Under the pieces are notes generated by a model. The model was given only the letters and a program-made list of their open reading frames with translations. It ran no database searches and was not told the DNA's origin. Shown piece by piece: positions 30,239 to 38,719 of a DNA stretch of 64,000 bases. Position 1 is the stretch's first letter, and each line of letters opens with the position of its first letter. Both the position numbers and the translations under genes were made by a program. The stretch comes from Sphingomonas sp. UBA978 (lineage in GTDB: Bacteria; Pseudomonadota; Alphaproteobacteria; Sphingomonadales; Sphingomonadaceae): contig NZ_DBBS01000010.1 of assembly GCF_002292295.1 (NCBI RefSeq), forward strand, positions 62,001 to 126,000, in the 5' to 3' direction.

Positions 30239-31177
30239 TCAATGCGCATGGTCGGGATGCACCAGCACGTCGTGCGGGCGCAGCGCATAGCGGCGGAACA
30301 CCTCGCCATAGCCGCGATAGAGCAGCCCGCCATTGTCGTGCAGCAGGTCGGTCCGGTGGTCCGCATAGAAACGCGGTAACGCATACCAGGGCAGGGCGGG
30401 GGCGCGATGATGCGCGGCGTGCAGATTGTTGTGGAGGAACAGGATGCCGAACAGCCCGGCCTGCTCGACCACCGCGACGCGGTGATCCGATACCGGCGCG
30501 GCGCGATGTTCGGCGAAGGACCGCAGCAGCGTCAGCGACGTCCCCGCATAGACGATCAGCAGATAGCTGCCGATGCCCATGCCGCACAGCCGCAGCCAGG
30601 CGAGGATCGCGACGACGCCGAGCAGATGCACGCTCCAGTCGCGCAGGACCATGGCGGGCGACGCCACCGCACGGCGCATCTCGCCGGCGAGGAAGCCGCC
30701 GATCGCCACCGCCGGCCCCAGGATCAGCCGCCCGAGCAGTGGCGCCTGCGCTGCCGTCAGCGCGAGCCGGATCCTGCCCCGCATGCCGGTCGCGCGCCGG
30801 GCATAGCGCGATTCGGGATCGCGCAGCGGATCGGTGACATGATCGGTCGCATGATGCGCGATATGGTCGCGCCGGTAACAGGCGAACGGCAGCCACAGCG
30901 CCAGCGGCACGCCGCCGATCAGCGCGTTGATCCGGCGCCAGCGGGTAGGATGGCCGTGGATCGTCTCATGCTGGAGCGACCCGTGCCACGCGATCAGCCA
31001 CGCCCCCGCCGCGATCACGACCGGCGCCGGCAGCCGCGCGTGCAGGGCGATGAGCAGCAGCCAGCCGGCGTAGATCACCACCGCCAGCGCCATCGTCGGC
31101 CATTCGATCGACCGCGAAGCGCCGGTGTCGCGCACTGCCTGCTGGACCAACTGCCGTCCCTCCGCCGCGAAGTACAT
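30239..31177 (-). CDS. Membrane fatty acid desaturase
   Basis: A 312-aa integral membrane protein with the three histidine boxes of the di-iron desaturase/hydroxylase family: HETIH (H70-H74), HIAHH (H105-H109) and HNNLHAAHH near residue 255. Four to six hydrophobic segments flank them (ALAVVIYAGWLLLIALHA, PVVIAAGAWLIAW, WSVHLLGVVAILAWL). Such enzymes introduce double bonds or hydroxyl groups into acyl chains or related lipids using O2. A GCGAGG ribosome site precedes the ATG. It heads a two-gene unit with the PhnD-like protein. The substrate lipid (phospholipid acyl chain, ornithine lipid or carotenoid) is not evident. Confidence 0.88.
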   Translation of the reverse strand: MYFAAEGRQLVQQAVRDTGASRSIEWPTMALAVVIYAGWLLLIALHARLPAPVVIAAGAWLIAWHGSLQHETIHGHPTRWRRINALIGGVPLALWLPFACYRRDHIAHHATDHVTDPLRDPESRYARRATGMRGRIRLALTAAQAPLLGRLILGPAVAIGGFLAGEMRRAVASPAMVLRDWSVHLLGVVAILAWLRLCGMGIGSYLLIVYAGTSLTLLRSFAEHRAAPVSDHRVAVVEQAGLFGILFLHNNLHAAHHRAPALPWYALPRFYADHRTDLLHDNGGLLYRGYGEVFRRYALRPHDVLVHPDHAH

Positions 31178-31335
31178 GTCCTCGCCCGGGCGGGGATGGC
31201 GGCAGGATGCGCAGCCGCCCCGTACCGGGCAAATCTATACTATATCGATAGGAGTTAGGATTGTCTCGCCGGTTCAGCGGCATCGTCCCCCGGACCGTCG
31301 CGGAACAGCGGCGCGTCCGGGGGCATGCGGCGCGA

Positions 31336-32619
31336 TCACCCGCCGTGGCGCTGCCGCCATTTGGCATAGGCGGTCGCGACGCCGATCCCCGACGTGCTGA
31401 ACCAGGAATAGCCGTTGCGCCGCTCCAGGCTCACGTCGTTGACGTCGTCGCGGATCGACCGGTCGCGGTCGCCGTAGATCGGCTTGCCGGTCGCCGGATC
31501 GTAGAAGCGCGCCCACAGCGGCCCCGCACCCGGCGCCGCCACCAGCCGCCGCCCGTCCGCGCCCGCCGGCCGCGTCCACGCCACGTCGCGCAGCGCATGC
31601 GTGGCGAACCAGTCGGCACCGCTGGCGATCGCCTGCTTCACCGCAGGACTCGGATCGGGCTGCGCCATCAGGAAACGCAGCAGCGCCGCACTCTCCGCGG
31701 TCGCTAGCGCGATCGGTTCGAAGTTGCGCGCGCCGACCGGCGTGCGCGTCAGCGGATCATATTGCTGCGCCCAGATCGACGGGCGCCCCTGGGACGGCAC
31801 TTGCGTCGCCAGCATCGTCGCGACCGATCGCGCCGCGGCGTCGCGCGCAGCGGTGCGCAGATCCGTCGGCACGAAGCCATAGTCGCCGTCGCCCGCCGCG
31901 GTCTTCTGCAACAGTGCGGTCGCCTTCACCATCATGTCGTCGTTGAGCGTCAGCGCGTCGTGATAGCCGCCCTGCAACGGATAGACCTGCGGCCAGCCGC
32001 CGCCGGGCAGTTCCGCGGCGAGCAGATAGCGCAGGCCCCTGGCGAATGCCGTGCGATAGCGTTCGCCCGCCGCGCCCGGCCGTGCCGCCTGCACCCGCGC
32101 GAGGAAGGCGAGTTCGCTGGTCGTCGCATCATTGTCGAGCGTGCCGATGAAGCTCCAGCCGCCCGCGCCGTCCTGCGCGGCATAGATGCCCGCCTTGCCG
32201 TCGAACGGCAGGTACATCTGGCCCCGGACCCGCGGCGGTGCGCTGCGATCCTGATTCTTGCCCCAGCCGCCGGTCGGCGTTTGATAGCTGACGATATTGT
32301 CGGCGATCGCCTGCGCCTCCGGCCCCGCATACCAGGCGGGATCGCGGTCGAGCGGCATCGTCTCCGCCTTCGATTCGGGGGGCGGGGTGGGGATTGTCGC
32401 GAGGCCCCGGCGTTCCGCGGCGAGCGCCGCCTTGTCGCGCGCCATCGCCGCGGTCGAGCGCCCGATATAGGCCTGCCACGCCGGCCGCGCCGCCGCCGGC
32501 AGCACGGCGAGTCGTTGTACGGTCAGCGAGGGCGGCGGCGTCATCTGCCCGACGACCGCTGCCGCAACCGGCGCGGCAAGGCCGGCCACACCCAAAAGAA
32601 AGCCCGTCGTCCGTCGCAT
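31336..32619 (-). CDS. Pectate lyase, polysaccharide lyase family 10
   Basis: A 427-aa protein with an N-terminal signal (MRRTTGFLLGVAGLAAPVAA). The PL10 hallmarks are SYQTPTGGWGKNQD, IGTLDNDATTSELAFLARV, a GLRYLLAAELPGGGWPQVYP block, and GGYHDALTLNDDMMVKA, which carries catalytic and Ca2+-binding acidic residues of the (alpha/alpha)3 toroid. It cleaves de-esterified homogalacturonan by beta-elimination. A GGGAAGGA ribosome site lies before the ATG. It is divergent from the pectin methylesterase gene, which makes its substrate; a 15-bp palindrome sits between them. An N-terminal helical region (~40-95) precedes the lyase domain. Confidence 0.92.
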   Translation of the reverse strand: MRRTTGFLLGVAGLAAPVAAAVVGQMTPPPSLTVQRLAVLPAAARPAWQAYIGRSTAAMARDKAALAAERRGLATIPTPPPESKAETMPLDRDPAWYAGPEAQAIADNIVSYQTPTGGWGKNQDRSAPPRVRGQMYLPFDGKAGIYAAQDGAGGWSFIGTLDNDATTSELAFLARVQAARPGAAGERYRTAFARGLRYLLAAELPGGGWPQVYPLQGGYHDALTLNDDMMVKATALLQKTAAGDGDYGFVPTDLRTAARDAAARSVATMLATQVPSQGRPSIWAQQYDPLTRTPVGARNFEPIALATAESAALLRFLMAQPDPSPAVKQAIASGADWFATHALRDVAWTRPAGADGRRLVAAPGAGPLWARFYDPATGKPIYGDRDRSIRDDVNDVSLERRNGYSWFSTSGIGVATAYAKWRQRHGG

Positions 32620-32682
32620 CAGCGCATCCTTCCCTCAAACACGGCATCGTCGCACCGCTGATGACACCGGTAGCAATATCCG

Positions 32683-32697
32683 CTTGCCAGTGGCAAG
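32683..32697. promoter_or_regulatory. Perfect palindrome between divergent pectate lyase and pectin esterase genes
   Basis: CTTGCCA-G-TGGCAAG has 7-bp arms around one base, 64 bp upstream of the pectate lyase start and 62 bp upstream of the esterase start. The near-central position suits a repressor controlling both directions. The regulator is not in this window. Confidence 0.55.
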
Positions 32698-32758
32698 AAA
32701 TCGCGTAAATTTAGCGCTATCACAGAGTTCGATAGAACCGGTGGGACAGGGAGGGGAT

Positions 32759-33832
32759 GTGTCGGTATTTTCGACGTCTAATCTGGGGCTTATCCAATCG
32801 CGGCGACAGTCCGTCACGCTGCTGGGCGCGACGGGAGCGCTGATCGCCACCGGTCCGGCCATTGCCGCACCGAGCAAAACGACGCTCCGGGTCGCCAAAA
32901 ATGATACCGGTATCACGACCATCGCGGAGGCGCTGGCAAAGGCGGCGACGCTGCCCGGTCCGGTCGTCATCGCGATCGCGCCGGGGGTCTATCGCGAAAA
33001 GCTGACCGTCACGGTGCCCGACGTCACGCTCGCGGCCGCCGCGCCCGGCGTGACGATCGTCTACGGCGTCGCGGCGGGCCATATCGCGCCCGACGGCAAG
33101 CCCTGGGGTACCGGCCGCACCGCGACGCTGACGGTCGAGGCTACGGGCGTCACCCTGCGCGGCCTCACCATCGCCAACGATTTCGACTTCATCGCCGACA
33201 CCGTCTCCCACGCCAGCAACGGTGCGCAGGCAGTAGCGCTATCACTCGCGCGCACCGCGGACCGTATCCGCGTCGATCGCTGCACGATCGAGGGCTATCA
33301 GGACACGCTCTACGTCAACGCCCGCTCGCACTTCCGCCGCTGCCGGATCGTCGGTGGCGTCGACTTCATCTTCGGCGGCGCGGCGGCGCTGTTCGACCAT
33401 TGCACGATCGTCACCCGCCACGTCCCCGGCGCGCTCGAATCCGGCTATATCGCCGCGCCGAGCACGCTTGCCGACCAGCGGTTCGGGCTGGTGTTCGATC
33501 GCTGCCACCTGACGCGCGAGGCGGGCGTGCCGGACGGATCGACCTGGCTCGGCCGGCCATGGCGTGCCGGCGGCAACATGGCGATCCTCGGCAGTGCGGT
33601 GTTCCTGCGCTGCCGGATGGACGCGCATATCAAGGCGGCGGGCTGGACCGCGATGGGGTTCACCGATCCCGCCCGCATCCGCCGCATGCTCGAGCCGCAA
33701 CAGGCGCGCCTGTTCGAATGGCGCTCGACCGGGCCGGGCGCCGCGCCCGCCGGGCCGACGCGCCGCCGGCTGACCGACGGGGAGGCCGCGGCCTTCACCC
33801 CGACCGCCATTCTACAAGGCTGGGCGTCGTGA
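32759..33832 (+). CDS. Pectinesterase (carbohydrate esterase family 8), Tat-exported
   Basis: A 357-aa right-handed beta-helix enzyme that removes methyl esters from homogalacturonan, preparing it for the neighbouring pectate lyase. CE8 motifs are visible: NGAQAVAL, GYQDTLYV (catalytic Gln and Asp region), GGVDFIFGGAAALFDHC (second catalytic Asp) and STWLGRPWR (Arg and Trp). GTG 32759 is chosen because GGGAGGGG lies just before it; the frame is open further upstream. This start gives a twin-arginine signal, SRRQSVTLLGATGALIATG, cut near PAIAA. The 3' end is 29 bp before the TonB-receptor ATG, so the two are probably co-transcribed. Confidence 0.92.
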   Translation: MSVFSTSNLGLIQSRRQSVTLLGATGALIATGPAIAAPSKTTLRVAKNDTGITTIAEALAKAATLPGPVVIAIAPGVYREKLTVTVPDVTLAAAAPGVTIVYGVAAGHIAPDGKPWGTGRTATLTVEATGVTLRGLTIANDFDFIADTVSHASNGAQAVALSLARTADRIRVDRCTIEGYQDTLYVNARSHFRRCRIVGGVDFIFGGAAALFDHCTIVTRHVPGALESGYIAAPSTLADQRFGLVFDRCHLTREAGVPDGSTWLGRPWRAGGNMAILGSAVFLRCRMDAHIKAAGWTAMGFTDPARIRRMLEPQQARLFEWRSTGPGAAPAGPTRRRLTDGEAAAFTPTAILQGWAS

Positions 33833-33861
33833 ACGCACCGGCCAATCCAAGGGAGAGCATC

Positions 33862-36800
33862 ATGACCTATTCGACGACCGCGCTGGCGAAGCTGGGCACC
33901 TCGCTCGGCGCACTGGCGCTGGCGAGCCTGTTCGCCCCCGCCGCGCTGGCGCAGGACCAGACCGCGCCACAGGCGAGCCCGGCGCGCCCCGCCGGTTCCG
34001 ACCCCGCGGTCGATACCAGCGGCAATCCGACGCTGACGCCGGCGGCCGACGGCCCGTCGCGCGCGGTCGAGACCGGTCCCGCGACGACGCAGACCGCGGA
34101 CAGCGCGGTCGATACCGATGCGGCCGACGGCGCGCAGGACATCGTCGTCACCGGCTTCCGCGCGTCGATCCAGAGCTCGCTCAACGACAAGCGCTATTCG
34201 GACGTGCAGATCGATGCGATCAATGCGCAGGACATCGCCGACTTCCCCGACGCCAACCTCGCCGAATCGCTCCAGCGCCTGCCCGGCGTGTCGATCGACC
34301 GCGACAATGGCGAAGGGCGCGGCATCACCGTCCGCGGCCTCGGCGGCGACTTCAACCGCACCCGCCTGAACGGCATCGAGGCGCTGTCGACCGCCGGATC
34401 GAACGATTCGGGCACCAGCCCCAACCGCAGCCGCTCGTTTGACTATTCGACCTTCGCCTCCGAACTGTTCAGCTCGCTCAAGGTGCAGAAGACGCCGATG
34501 GCGGAAACCGACGAGGGTTCGCTCGGCGCGACGATCGACCTCGAAACCGGCCGCCCGTTCGACTTCAAGGGCACCCGCATCGGCGGTTCGGCGACCGCCA
34601 GCTACAATGAGAACAGCAAGAAGACGAACCCGCGCCTCGCCGGCCTCGCCTCGTTCCGCTTCGGCGCGGACAAGCGCATGGGGTTCCTGTTCTCGGGGGC
34701 GTACAACAAGACCGTCAACATCATCGACCAGTATAACCGCGGCGTCGGCGCCTCGGATTATCTGTATCGCAGCAGCCAGTTCGTCGGCGAGGGCGCGACG
34801 CAGCGCGCCGGCTTCTCCGCACCCGTCGGCACGCTCAACTACGCCAACCCGGATGCCACCGCCTTCCAGACCGGCTCCGATCCCGCCGCTTATGCGAAGC
34901 TGTATCCGGGCGCGCCGTACAACACGCCGGGCCGGTTCGACGATTCCACCGTCCGCATCCCCGCGCTCCCCGCGCTGACCCATCAGGTGGTGCGCAACCA
35001 GCGCCTCGGCCTCACCGGCGCCTATCAATGGGACGTCACCGACAAGACGCGCGTCTCGATCGACGGCCTCTATTCGCGCTTCCATAACGAGAGCGAGAAC
35101 AACCAGCTGTCGCCGGTCGGCCTCAACCGCAACAACACCAATGCCGCCTACAACACCGCCAGCGGCCGGCTGACCCCGATCAACGCCCGCGCCGCCTATC
35201 CCGGCCTCTGCACGCCCGCCGCGGGCAGCGACATCGCGGTGTCGCAGGATTGCGGCCAGTCGCTCTACGGCACCACGCCGGCCTTCGGCACCGCGCTCAA
35301 CGCGCAGGGGCAATTGGTGCCGTCGGTGCTCGGCAATGCGGCGATCGTGCCGGGCGGCGTCAATCCCGCCAACGCCAACATCTTCTCGACCAACCCGTTC
35401 AATCTCGATCCGTACGATTACTACAACAACCCCAATTCGGTCGGCTACATCCCGTCCAGCAACGGCCTCGCCTATCGCGGCCAGCTGATCGGGCGGCCGG
35501 GCGTCGACGTGCTCGATGCCAACGTCACCAACGGGCTCGCCGACTATCTGAAGCTGCGCAACGTCGATATGCGCTCGGCGGTCGACTATTCGGAATATAC
35601 GACCAAGTTCTGGCAGGGGACCTTCCGCCTCGACCACGAATTCGCCGACAATTTCAAGATGACGGCAATCTACGGCCGGTCGAAGTCGGTGAACCGCTCC
35701 ACCGGCCTGCTGGTCGAATTCAACCGGATGGATTCGCCGCAGACCTTCACCTTCGACGATCGCGCCGGCGGCAACATGCCGCTGCTCGACTTCGGTTTCG
35801 ACGTCGCCGATCCCGCCAACTGGCAGACGGTGAAGGGCTTTTCGGCGATCCGTCACTATCAGCGCTACGTCAGCAACACCTATGAATCGGTGCGCGCCGA
35901 TTTCGACTGGCGGGTCAACGACCAGTTCAACATCGGCTTCGGCGGCACGCTGCGCCGCTTCGGTTTCTCCACCTCGCAGGGCGAACGCAACACCGACACG
36001 CTCAACCCGACATTGCTCGAGGCGGGCTCGACCACCGCGGCGAACAGCAAGGTGGTGCCGTTCGGACAGGGGCTGCAGACGCCCGCGGGCACGGTGTCGA
36101 GCTTCCTCGTCCCCGACCTCGCCAAATTTAACAACCTGCTCGGCTTCCAGTGCGACTGCATCAACAAATACGGCGACTGGCGCCTGACCACCAAGCGCAA
36201 CGGCGGCTCGGCGACGTTCGGCGTCGATGAATACGACAAGGGCCTGTACCTCCAGTTCGACTTCAACACGGAGATCTTCGGCCGGTCGCTGCGCGGCAAT
36301 GCCGGCACCCGCGTCGCCTTCACCGGCGTCACCTCGAACGGCACCTCGCAGGCGGGCCGCCCGATCGTCGGCCGGAACAACTATACCGACTGGCTGCCGT
36401 CGCTGAACCTCAACTACGAGATCGTGCCGAACCTGATCCTGCGCCTCGGCGCGTCGAAGGTGATGGCGCGGCCGCTGCTCGGCAACCTGTCGCCGACGAT
36501 CACCTCGATCTCGATCCCCAACAACGGCGACAACCAGGGCGCCTCGTTCACCATCGGCAATCCGCAGCTCGCGCCGTTCCGCTCGAGCAACATCGATCTC
36601 AGCGCCGAATGGTATTTCACCCGCAGCAGCCTGTTCTCGGTCGCGGCGTTCCAGAAGGATATCGCCAACTTCCCGCAGACGGTGCTGTTCGCCGCGCCAC
36701 TGTCGCAATTCGTCGACGACGCCACCCGCGCCGCGATCCGGGCGCAATATACCAACGTCAACCAGCTCGCCTATCTCGACGCCAATTTCCCGTTCATCGC

Positions 36801-37425
36801 CCGCCAGTATCGCGACGCGCCGGGCGGCTACATCAAGGGGATCGAGGTCAACTTCCAGCAGAACCTCACCTTCCTGCCCTGGACGTTCCGCAACCTCGGC
36901 GTGCTGCTCAATTACACGCACATCAAGTCGGAGCTGAACTACATCCTCGATCCGGGTGCGGTCAGCGCCGCGGGCGTGCAGACCCGGCCGCAGGTGCTGG
37001 GGCAGGGGCCGTTCCTCGGCGTGTCGCCGGACGCGATCAACGCGACGTTGTTCTACGAGACCAAGGCGTTCCGCGCCCGCGTCTCGGTGGCGCAGCGTGC
37101 CGGGTACAGCACCACCTATCCGCTCGCGGCGGGGTCGTGCAGCCCGGGCCTCACCACCGTCGGCGGCAACGTCGTCAACGGCGCGGTCGTCGAGACGGTG
37201 GGCTGCGACAGCCCGCTCATCAACGACTTCGGCTTCAGCCGCTCGACCACCAACGTCGATGCCTCGATCAACATCAACCTGATGCAGGGCCTGTCGATCT
37301 CGGCGGAAGGGCTCAACCTCACCAACCAGACGAGCAACCGCTACGCCTACGACGGTCAGGAGGCGGTGTCGCAATATGGCAGCTCGGGCCGCGTCTATCG
37401 CCTCGGCGCGCGGTTCAGCTTCTGA
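33862..37425 (+). CDS. TonB-dependent receptor of the pectin utilisation locus
   Basis: A 1187-aa outer-membrane receptor. The signal peptide is residues ~1-30 (GALALASLFAPAALAQD). A long low-complexity Ala/Pro/Thr spacer (~31-92) leads to a TonB box (QDIVVTGFRAS), the plug (~95-240: INAQDIADFPDANLAESLQR, LPGVSIDRDNGEGRGITVRG, FSSLKVQKTPMAETDEGSLG) and a barrel ending in a terminal phenylalanine (YRLGARFSF). The size and plug sequence match the large carbohydrate-type receptors of sphingomonads and xanthomonads that import oligosaccharides. It lies between pectin esterase and a run of debranching glycosidases. ATG 33862 is preceded by GGGAGA. The likely cargo is oligogalacturonides or arabinan/rhamnogalacturonan fragments (inferred from context). 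Confidence 0.92.
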   Translation: MTYSTTALAKLGTSLGALALASLFAPAALAQDQTAPQASPARPAGSDPAVDTSGNPTLTPAADGPSRAVETGPATTQTADSAVDTDAADGAQDIVVTGFRASIQSSLNDKRYSDVQIDAINAQDIADFPDANLAESLQRLPGVSIDRDNGEGRGITVRGLGGDFNRTRLNGIEALSTAGSNDSGTSPNRSRSFDYSTFASELFSSLKVQKTPMAETDEGSLGATIDLETGRPFDFKGTRIGGSATASYNENSKKTNPRLAGLASFRFGADKRMGFLFSGAYNKTVNIIDQYNRGVGASDYLYRSSQFVGEGATQRAGFSAPVGTLNYANPDATAFQTGSDPAAYAKLYPGAPYNTPGRFDDSTVRIPALPALTHQVVRNQRLGLTGAYQWDVTDKTRVSIDGLYSRFHNESENNQLSPVGLNRNNTNAAYNTASGRLTPINARAAYPGLCTPAAGSDIAVSQDCGQSLYGTTPAFGTALNAQGQLVPSVLGNAAIVPGGVNPANANIFSTNPFNLDPYDYYNNPNSVGYIPSSNGLAYRGQLIGRPGVDVLDANVTNGLADYLKLRNVDMRSAVDYSEYTTKFWQGTFRLDHEFADNFKMTAIYGRSKSVNRSTGLLVEFNRMDSPQTFTFDDRAGGNMPLLDFGFDVADPANWQTVKGFSAIRHYQRYVSNTYESVRADFDWRVNDQFNIGFGGTLRRFGFSTSQGERNTDTLNPTLLEAGSTTAANSKVVPFGQGLQTPAGTVSSFLVPDLAKFNNLLGFQCDCINKYGDWRLTTKRNGGSATFGVDEYDKGLYLQFDFNTEIFGRSLRGNAGTRVAFTGVTSNGTSQAGRPIVGRNNYTDWLPSLNLNYEIVPNLILRLGASKVMARPLLGNLSPTITSISIPNNGDNQGASFTIGNPQLAPFRSSNIDLSAEWYFTRSSLFSVAAFQKDIANFPQTVLFAAPLSQFVDDATRAAIRAQYTNVNQLAYLDANFPFIARQYRDAPGGYIKGIEVNFQQNLTFLPWTFRNLGVLLNYTHIKSELNYILDPGAVSAAGVQTRPQVLGQGPFLGVSPDAINATLFYETKAFRARVSVAQRAGYSTTYPLAAGSCSPGLTTVGGNVVNGAVVETVGCDSPLINDFGFSRSTTNVDASININLMQGLSISAEGLNLTNQTSNRYAYDGQEAVSQYGSSGRVYRLGARFSF

Positions 37426-37459
37426 TGCCGGTTCGCGGCGCATTCCCCGGGGGACGATC

Positions 37460-38719
37460 ATGAAACGACGCGATCTGCTGATCGGGGGGCTCGCGATCGC
37501 GGGCAGTGCGGCGGCACGGCCGCTGCTCCAGACGGCGTCGGGCCTGCCTTATGGCCCGGCGCCGCTGCCCGGCACCAAACGGGCGGCCGATGCCGACGAC
37601 AGCGGCCGCATCGTGCCGCCGCCGCCGAAGGACTATTGGTCGTTCAGCGGCGTCAGCGGCCCCGGCCGCCGCGCCACCGCGGCCAGCGCCAGCGGCGGCT
37701 GGACCAGCGGCATGCCCGACGTCCGCTACAAGGGGCCGGGCCGCCCGCGCTATCCGGTCGCGCCGTGGAACGCCTCCGACGCCGGCACTGCGGTCAAGGC
37801 GGGGCTTCTCCCGCGCATCCGCCCGCTCCATGACGTCCATATCCGCGACACGATCGTCTGCCCCGGCGGCGACGGTTATTATTACATGACCGGATCGACC
37901 GGCGACAACATCTGGGCGGTCAACGACGGCGTCGAGCTGTGGCGGTCGAAGGACCTCGACAGCTGGGAGTATCGCGGTCTCGTCTGGGGAATCGAGCGCG
38001 ACGGCACATGGGAAAAGAGCTGGCGGATGCGCGCCGGCGTGCCGTTCCGCGCGCTCTGGGCGCCCGAAATCCACTTCATCCGCGGCAATTACTACATCTG
38101 CCATTCGATCAGCCGCGCCGGCCTCGCGGTGCTGCGCAGCACGACCGGCAAGGCGGAGGGACCGTACGTCCACGCCTTCTCGCCCGACGCGCCGATCCGG
38201 CGCAGCATCGACGCCACGCTGTTCGACGACGGCAAGGCGGTCTGGCTGACCTATGGCTCGGCGAACGAGATCGTCCGGCTGAAGGACGATCTGTCCGGCC
38301 TCGCCGGCGACTGGCAGCCGATGACCGCGACCGAATGGGACAACGACCCGCGCCACCACCGCGCCCCCTGCGCCCCGGAGGGCTGTCGCAAGCTCGGCTA
38401 CGAGGGCGCGACGATGTTCACCCGCGACGGCATCTATTATCTCGGCGTCGTCGACCGCTACGAGGGCCGCTATTCCTTCCGCATCTGGATGAGCGACGCC
38501 CCCACCGGTCCGTGGCGCGAACCGCACGAGGGCGCGCCCTGCTGCGGCGGCGGCAACATCTTCCGCGACCGGCAGGGCCGCTGGTGGCAGACCTTCTTCG
38601 GCAACGACGAGGCGAGCCATTTCCGCGAAAAGCCCGGCCTCGTCCGCATCGACTTCGACGCGCGCGGCCATGTCGTCGTCCACCGCGACCAGCCCTTTCT
38701 GATCCAGGAGCCCGCATGA
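37460..38719 (+). CDS. Glycoside hydrolase family 43 enzyme (Tat-exported)
   Basis: A 419-aa protein with a twin-arginine-type signal (MKRRDLLIGGLAIAGSAAA) and a five-bladed beta-propeller GH43 domain (~120-415). The three catalytic acids are apparent: Asp in VHIRDTIVC (general base), Asp in RRSIDATLFDDG (pKa modulator) and Glu in LGYEGATMFT (general acid). APEIHFIRGNYYICHS is also typical. GH43 enzymes hydrolyse arabinan, xylan or galactan side chains; within a pectin locus, arabinan or galactan trimming is likely. The ATG lies 34 bp after the receptor stop, and the stop overlaps the next GH43 gene by ATGA. Confidence 0.88.
   Translation: MKRRDLLIGGLAIAGSAAARPLLQTASGLPYGPAPLPGTKRAADADDSGRIVPPPPKDYWSFSGVSGPGRRATAASASGGWTSGMPDVRYKGPGRPRYPVAPWNASDAGTAVKAGLLPRIRPLHDVHIRDTIVCPGGDGYYYMTGSTGDNIWAVNDGVELWRSKDLDSWEYRGLVWGIERDGTWEKSWRMRAGVPFRALWAPEIHFIRGNYYICHSISRAGLAVLRSTTGKAEGPYVHAFSPDAPIRRSIDATLFDDGKAVWLTYGSANEIVRLKDDLSGLAGDWQPMTATEWDNDPRHHRAPCAPEGCRKLGYEGATMFTRDGIYYLGVVDRYEGRYSFRIWMSDAPTGPWREPHEGAPCCGGGNIFRDRQGRWWQTFFGNDEASHFREKPGLVRIDFDARGHVVVHRDQPFLIQEPA

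Noticed and set aside
33445..37461. 1338-codon minus-strand frame opposite the pectin-locus TonB receptor
   Set aside because: It mirrors the receptor codons exactly, has no motif, and the plus strand is a textbook TonB receptor.
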